From Chelonoidis abingdonii (lineage: Eukaryota > Chordata > Testudines > Testudinidae), in the NCBI RefSeq assembly GCF_003597395.2, contig NC_133772.1, forward strand, positions 139,010,492 to 139,074,491: a stretch of DNA of 64,000 nt, written 5' to 3'. This document shows positions 58,459 through 64,000 of this stretch, in pieces. The stretch's first letter is position 1; every line of letters begins with the position of its first letter. The position numbers were made by a program, and so were the translations under genes. The notes below the pieces were generated by a model, which worked only from the letters and a program-made list of their open reading frames with translations, had not been told where the DNA came from and made no database searches.

Positions 58459-59620
58459 TCACCCCACTCAGGAAGCCACCCCCTCGCAGGACCCAACCCC
58501 TGCCTGTGGGCCTCCCACCTTGCCCCGGGGCAGGATCCAACCCCTCACAGCCTATTTCCTGGGTCACAGCAGGCCATCATCCTTTGCAAACTGAGCCCCA
58601 AAAGGCTGAGAACCACTGCTCTCAAAAAAAGGAGAGTGCTAGGATGCTGCTACTTCCTTTTCACCAGCTGGCCACGTTAGCTACCTGTCAGCTTAGAAGG
58701 GCCTGTCAAACCTTTGGCAGTGAGTTTCCTGCATGGCTTATTGTTATTATCACACAGTAATGATAGCATCCATTTGTCAGACCTGTAACCAGATTTTATC
58801 ATGTGAGTGAAACCACTTTATGGTCACTGTTGTGTGAAGAAATCATTCCCCACTGTATCCCTGGGGCTGGAGGGAGGGAGGGAGAGAGGACAGAGAGTCA
58901 CATGGGAACATAACCCCTGTGCTGGGTTTCACTTCAGAGCAATTCACTCTCTTCTGCGCTTCCCTGTGTCTCGGGTTTGAAGCTTAAGATTGTCTGAGTT
59001 CTGAGCAGCTGCAGTTCCAGGGGCTAGCTGCCTTGTTGAAACTGAATATGTACACTCCATTCTCATGGCCTGCAGCCACTCCTACAATCATTTGTCACTA
59101 AAATTCGCTGCCATTGGCAACCGCTCCTTCTGCATGAAAGATACAACAGGTGTGGGGCAGCAGTGAGCCAGTGCAGAAGGAAATTGGTTTATAGTGGACT
59201 CCAACAATGAGCTGCGAGATTGTTGCTCTTTCTGCACATAGAGGAGAAGCAGAGGTCACAGGGAATTCCTTGCTGACATTTTCCAAGGTAGGCTGCTGCA
59301 CCTGATCACTGGGGAGGGCAATCTACTTCCAATCTTTAGATTATGTATTAATTATATTGATTACTTAAGAATCCCCAGTTATCACTTTGAGGGTTGACAG
59401 GTTCTTGCCCCAAGATCAGGCCCAGTATTATCCAAAGTATTATCTAGTTGGGAACCCTGATGTGCACAGTGCAACACTCACACTATAGGAACTGTTTTAT
59501 ATTCACAAATATAGTTCATTAATACATTTAGCACAGTCACAAACACCCCAGCTCAGTAGGGGAGATAGAGATACTACAGAACGTACATCTGCACGTCCAT
59601 ACACTCACACTTTCTCCAGT
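58459..59620. other. No recognised feature
   Basis: Nothing certain. The part from about 59340 runs smoothly into the repeat at 59621 and may belong to the same element. Confidence 0.35.
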
Positions 59621-59867
59621 AGACCAACCTGAAATGTTAGCCATCAGCTTCCTCACCATCATCACCTTCCCCATCATCACCAGTGACCATCATCCTGGCA
59701 CCTCCCAAGGGCTACATCTTCTTCTACCGCCACTAGGCTGGGATGCCACTTTTATAATACATTACACTGACGTCTCTATGTTTGATGCATATTCAGTAGG
59801 GTATTTTCCCCCTTTTCCTTATATGTATTTCTTCATCTTACTAATGTTGTGGTGTCCTTCTCCTATA
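59621..59867 (+). repeat. Duplicated 250-bp segment, copy 1
   Basis: From AGACCAACCTGAAATGTTAG to CTTCTCCTATA this matches 61373-61628 in the same orientation with scattered differences, some of them small length changes. The family is unknown. Confidence 0.75.
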
Positions 59868-61284
59868 GGTGAGTATATCAGTGATCTCAACTTATTATCA
59901 TATGTGTCAATTTGTTGCCAGGGCTCTCCTGTGGTTAGATAGCTGGGGATGTAGCTCATGTACCTGATCAGTTCATTGCACTAACACACTTGTGGTTGGG
60001 TCATGTAACTGTGGTCAGAACTTCTCTTTAAACCCTCTATTTTCAGCTCCCCAGTAGTTGGGATTTTCATCTGGGCCATTTATCTGTTCAAAGTTCATAG
60101 GCCCCACGCCTTATGCTAATTACTGAAGCTGATCGAGCTGGATCCACTCAGACTCAAGACCCCTCCTGCAAGGGCCCTCCATGATCCCTGCTCTCGCCTG
60201 CAGCACAGTGCTTGGTCAACTCCCCTCTGGAAAGGCTGCACTAAGGGGTGAATGCTGGCCCTCCTGTTTTCTCTGATGGTGCACATAATTCATGTAATGG
60301 GATTGTAGTTTGCAACAATTACAAGGAAATGAGAGACAAGCAAACTGCAGCAAATATATCATAAGCCTGATTTACAAAAAAATTCTTCAAGCAGTGCTGT
60401 TCGCAGGACATCAAATTAGTAACATCAAATTTACAATTGCTTTTGGGCAATGAGCAGATAAAATGCTTAATTATTTATTAATGATGAGCTAATTAATCTT
60501 CTGAAATGCTTTTGTGGGGATGAGAAATGGGGACTTTATCTGTAAAATGCAAAATATCAGGTAATTAGCAATTAAAAAAATTATACTTTGAGGCAAGCAC
60601 ATACTCGCATAGAATGTCTCCAGCTTTTATCTCAGTTTTGGCTCCTAATATACCATCAGCTCAAATTAATGTTATATTTGAGGAATTAGTATTAGAGTCT
60701 ATTATAAGCAATTGTATTAATTTTGATCTAATGAGAATTTTGAAGACAAAAATATAGCCTTTGTCTGTTTAACCAACCAGAAGATGCTTTTTTCTTTCAA
60801 AGATAGAGCACAAACTTTTACTATTGCAACTAAATAAGAAACTTTATGTTGATGCAATGTTATGTTAGAACTTTAAACCCTCAGAAGTCATTGACTGTAA
60901 AGCTAAAGGCTATTCTAACCTTCACTCACTCGAATCGCACTTACTGCAGACAGGCTTAGATCTTTTAAAATTCCTCCTTTCCCACAATATGAAGAGTGTT
61001 GGCCATCCTTGAATTCCTTGGATAAATGCTTTCTTCTGCGGGAGAGATGGAATTTTACATGGCCAGCACAGTATGGCCAAATCTACCCTTGGTGACAAGG
61101 TAGTGTGGTTCTAATGATGCAGACCATATATGTGTTAGCAAATTTGAAGGAAAGCTATGAAGGCTGTGTCAATGTAAATTGGAGTGGGTGGTGGCAAACG
61201 GTGAAGGATTATATTGTGTTGGGGAATTGCTTAAATACTTTAGCTGCTCACTGCTTGATCTTTGAATTTAGGTTGGTGAGCAGN
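59868..61284. other. No recognised feature; single N at 61284
   Basis: AT-rich DNA with nothing assignable. An ambiguous base at 61284 directly precedes the LTR fragment. Confidence 0.4.
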
Positions 61285-61372
61285 GATTGGTCCTCTGGTC
61301 AGGTGTTTGGTTCCCTTTGTTAGCCCTTTACAGGTAAAAGAAACATTAACCCTTAGCTATCTATTTATGACA
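61285..61372 (-). mobile_element. LTR-G fragment (copy 4, minus)
   Basis: GATTGGTCCTCTGGTCAGGT to CTATTTATGACA is the outer 88 bp of an LTR-G in minus orientation (compare 58358-58453). It is cut exactly at the N at 61284. Confidence 0.8.
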
Positions 61373-61628
61373 AGACCAATCTGAAATGTTAGCCATCAGC
61401 TTCCTCACCACCATCACCTTCCCCATCATCACCAGTGACCATCATCCTGGCACCTCTCAAGGGCTACATCTTCTTCTCCTACCACCCCTAGGCTGGAATG
61501 CCACTTTTATAATACATTATATTATAATACAATACATCATGTTCAATGCATATTCAGTAGGAGATTTTTCCACTTTTCCTTATTTGTACTTCTTCTTCTT
61601 TCTAATGTTGGAGTGCCTCTTTCCTATA
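61373..61628 (+). repeat. Duplicated 250-bp segment, copy 2
   Basis: Partner of 59621-59867. It is bounded on the left by the LTR-G fragment and on the right by a Penelope-like end. Confidence 0.75.
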
Positions 61629-61832
61629 GTATCAGAGGGATAGCCATGTTAGTCTGGATCTGTAAAAGCAGCAAAGAGTCCTGTGGCACCTTATAGACTA
61701 ACAGATGTATTGGAGTATGAGCTTTAGCGGGTGAATACCCACTTTGTCGGATGCACGTAGTGGAAATTTCCTGGGGCAGGTATATATATGCAAGCAAGAC
61801 GCAGGCTAGAGATAATGAGGCTAGTTCAGTCT
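61629..61832 (-). repeat. Penelope-like element 3' end, minus strand
   Basis: GTATCAGAGGGATAGCCATG, CTGTGGCACCTTATAGACTA and GTGAATACCCACTTTGTCGG in order are the complement of the Penelope 3' terminus; compare 40240-40330. It breaks off where CR1 begins. Confidence 0.85.
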
Positions 61833-62520
61833 TGGAGTTATTGTGGATAGCTCTCTGAAATCATTCACTCAAAGTGCAGCAGCAGTCTAAAAAGCAAACA
61901 GAATGTTGAGCATCATTAAGAAAGGGATAGATAAGAAGACAGAAAATATCATATTGCCTCTATAAATCTATTGTACACTCACATCTTGAATACTGTGTGC
62001 AGATGTAGTTGTCCCATCTTAAAAAAGATATATTGGAATTGGAAAAGGTTCAGAAAAGGGAAACAAAAATGATTAGGGGAATGGCTTTCGTATGAGGAGA
62101 GATTAATAAGACTGGGACTTTTCAGCTTGGAAAAGAGACAACTAAGGGGGGATATGATAGAGGTCTATGAAATCATGACTAGAGTGGAGAAAGTAAATAA
62201 AGAAGTGTTATTTACTCCTTCTCATAACACAAGAACTAGGGGTCACCAACTGAAATTAATAGGCAGCAGGTTTAAAACAAACAAAAGGAAGAGTTTTTTA
62301 CACAACACACAGTCAACCTGTGGAACTCTTTGCCAGAGGATGTTGTGAAGTCTGAGACTATAACAGGGTTAAAAAAAGAACTAGATAAATTAATGGAGGA
62401 TAGGTCCATTAGAGGCTATTAGCCAGGATGGGCAAGGATGATGTCCCTAGCTCTGTTTCCCAGAAGCTGGGAATGGGCAACAAGGAATGGATCCCTTCAC
62501 CACGAGAGCACCCAGCATAG
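61833..62520 (+). pseudogene. CR1 LINE 3' part
   Basis: It opens with a LGVIVDSSLKSF-like block, continues with MIEVYEIMTRVEKVNKEVLF, TRTRGHQLKLIGSRFKTNKR and a CGTLCQRML block, and then a 3'UTR (GAGGATAGGTCCATTAGAGG). Several stops are present. The exact end is unclear. Confidence 0.85.
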
Positions 62521-62797
62521 TGGCACAAACATTTTTAGTAGTGGGGGTGCTGAAAGCCAACCTTCTTACCCCTGTCCTTCCAGACACAGCTCTGTTCTGT
62601 CTCTCTGGGTGACTGTCACCCCTGGGCAGAGGGAATGCACAGAGCTTATGAACCATTGAAGACCACATAAACCTTCAAAATAGGGTTTCACTAGGACTTC
62701 AGCGGGGCCCTGGGCCTGTTCTGGCTCCTCTGTCTGGGTAAGAATTTCACCCCAGAGGACTCCTTTTGGCTATCTTCATATTTTGTTCTTTCCACCT
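62521..62797. other. No recognised feature
   Basis: Nothing assignable. Confidence 0.35.
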
Positions 62798-63178
62798 TGT
62801 GACAGTGTACCTCATAAGGCTCTATGGGGTGGGGGTGCTCATAAATGTATGTATGATACAACTGGAATAGGGTTTTGCTACATGTAAAGATTATGATCTA
62901 CTGGTTATGTTCATCCTAGTTGTATACAGGCACCATTTGTGTGTTCAGAGTTATGAACACTGGCTGTATAATTGCTTGATTTCAAGTAGCCCTTTTGGTC
63001 ACTTCTTGGGAAAGGAATGTGCAAATTAAGTGCTCAATCCAGAAGCACTTAACAGACAAAAGAGCTTGGAAGACTCCAATCCACATAAGAAGTCTACCTG
63101 AGGACATTCAAGGTAGTCAAGCGTAGCTGTGGTGGTGGCCTATTGTAATTTGTTTATGTAACACCAATTTTAGCTGTT

Positions 63179-63235
63179 NNNNNNNNNNNNNNNNNNNNNN
63201 NNNNNNNNNNNNNNNNNNNNNNNNNNNNNNNNNNN
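63179..63235. other. Assembly gap (57 N)
   Basis: A run of unknown bases that hides the left part of the Penelope tail and a piece of LTR-F. Confidence 0.99.
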
Positions 63236-63257
63236 AACACAGCTACCCCTCTGATAC
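63236..63257 (+). repeat. Penelope-like element terminal scrap
   Basis: ACAGCTACCCCTCTGATAC is the complement of the GTATCAGAGGG end at 61629, so the 3' end of a Penelope copy on the plus strand is visible just after the gap. Confidence 0.75.
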
Positions 63258-63604
63258 TTGCAGTTCCTGAGTCATGCATGGGCATGTGACTTGTCCAGGT
63301 GATTCCAAATTTCCATTTTGTGACTGGATTCTATACAGGGTGAGGAGGTGGTCTGCACCCGAAAGAGAAAGTCTAATTAAACCCCTGGGAGACCCCTCCA
63401 TTTTGTCTTCAGCTGCCTAAAGAAGGAGCTTCTCCACCACCCCAGGATACTTAAAGGAAACTGAAACAAAGAATAGTAACTACAGGGGGTGTGAGTGATT
63501 GCTGGACCCAGGCTAGCCTGTAAAAGGGAGCATTCTGGAACTGGTGAGAATCTTATTGTATTCAGTCTGATTAGACATAGATTTGCGCATTTTATTTTGC
63601 TTGC

Positions 63605-64000
63605 TGTCATAAACAGATAGTTAAGGGTTAAAAAGTTCACCTAGCCTAGCTGACACCTAACCAAAGGAACCAATGGAAAAACAAGATGTTTCAAAAGGAA
63701 AGAGGGAAGTTTTCCTTGTTTACAGTTTCAGTTTCAGCCGGAGTGAAAAAGATCAAGGAACCAGCCTCTTATCAGAGTATTAAGTTTTAAAAAGGGATAA
63801 ATAGGTTTATGTTTATTTTCTTTGTAACTTGTCTTGGTATCATTAAGGGAATTATCAAAATTGAGTATTTGAGTATTTTTTGTGTAACTACATTTGTGCC
63901 CAGGGGAACATCCTCTGTGTTTTAAATCTGTTGTCTGTGAAAGTAGCTGGTATGCTAATCTCTCCCAGAGGGTTTTCTTTTACCTTCCTTTTCTTTAATT
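63605..64000 (+). mobile_element. LTR-G family start (copy 5), running off the window
   Basis: TGTCATAAACAGATAGTTAA opens an LTR of the TGTCATAA family, which diverges from copies 1-3 after the first 30 bp. The left flank is CTTGC (63600-63604). The right end lies outside. Confidence 0.75.

Larger units (their letters stand above)
62798..63604 (+). mobile_element. LTR (LTR-F), interrupted by a gap, a Penelope tail and LTR-G
   Basis: It begins TGTGACAGTGTACCTCATAA. The parts before the gap (to 63178) and after the Penelope tail (63258-63604, with CCCTGGGAGACCCCTCCATT) read as one LTR in my judgement. It is then broken by the LTR-G start at 63605, so its right end lies beyond the window. No internal genes are visible. 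Confidence 0.6.

Noticed and set aside
1..64000. CRISPR array, prokaryotic operon or defence island
   Set aside because: No evenly spaced repeat-spacer pattern, no prokaryotic gene density, and all recognisable coding belongs to vertebrate retroelements.

Overview
The window looks like repeat-rich, non-coding nuclear DNA from a turtle, most likely a hidden-necked (cryptodiran) turtle. The reasons are several CR1 LINE copies, a tRNA-derived SINE whose tail matches the CR1 tail (the tortoise polIII SINE type), Penelope-like element pieces, many short hAT-type elements and many solo LTRs. I found no exon, tRNA gene, rRNA gene or other host gene that I could defend. All recognisable coding sequence belongs to dead retroelements. 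Species assignment is inference; no comparison could be run.

Layout. 1-6 kb: two Penelope-like reverse transcriptase pieces facing opposite ways, then a CR1 with ORF1 and the endonuclease part of ORF2, then an unrelated 1.2 kb, then a CR1 3' end. 6-11 kb: mostly unassigned, with two hAT-type MITEs and a MIR-like SINE. 11-16.1 kb: a three-level LTR nest, in which one LTR is split by a 2.55-kb LTR carrying a CpG-rich 36/72-bp minisatellite and by a 1.36-kb LTR. 16.9-18.8 kb: a hAT-type element split by a solo LTR, then another MITE. 18.8-27 kb: SINE-like pieces, a MITE, and an LTR fragment folded back on itself. 27-34 kb: a solo LTR, a near-perfect 83-bp-arm palindrome, a decayed non-CR1 LINE on the minus strand, a CR1 3' end and a MITE. 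34-50 kb: MITEs (one with two strong hairpins), a CR1 scrap, and solo LTRs at 38 and 46 kb. 50-64 kb: a CR1 3' end, several LTRs of one TGTCATAA family in both orientations, a tortoise-type SINE, a duplicated 250-bp segment, Penelope and CR1 pieces, and a further LTR nest broken by a 57-N gap at the window end.

The best-supported calls are insertions with matching target-site duplications read directly from the sequence: 5-bp or 4-bp duplications for the LTRs and 8-bp duplications for the hAT-type elements. Nothing works together as a pathway. I saw no CRISPR array, operon or new defence-like system. The most unusual structures are the minisatellite LTR, the 83-bp-arm palindrome and the folded or inverted retroelement pieces.
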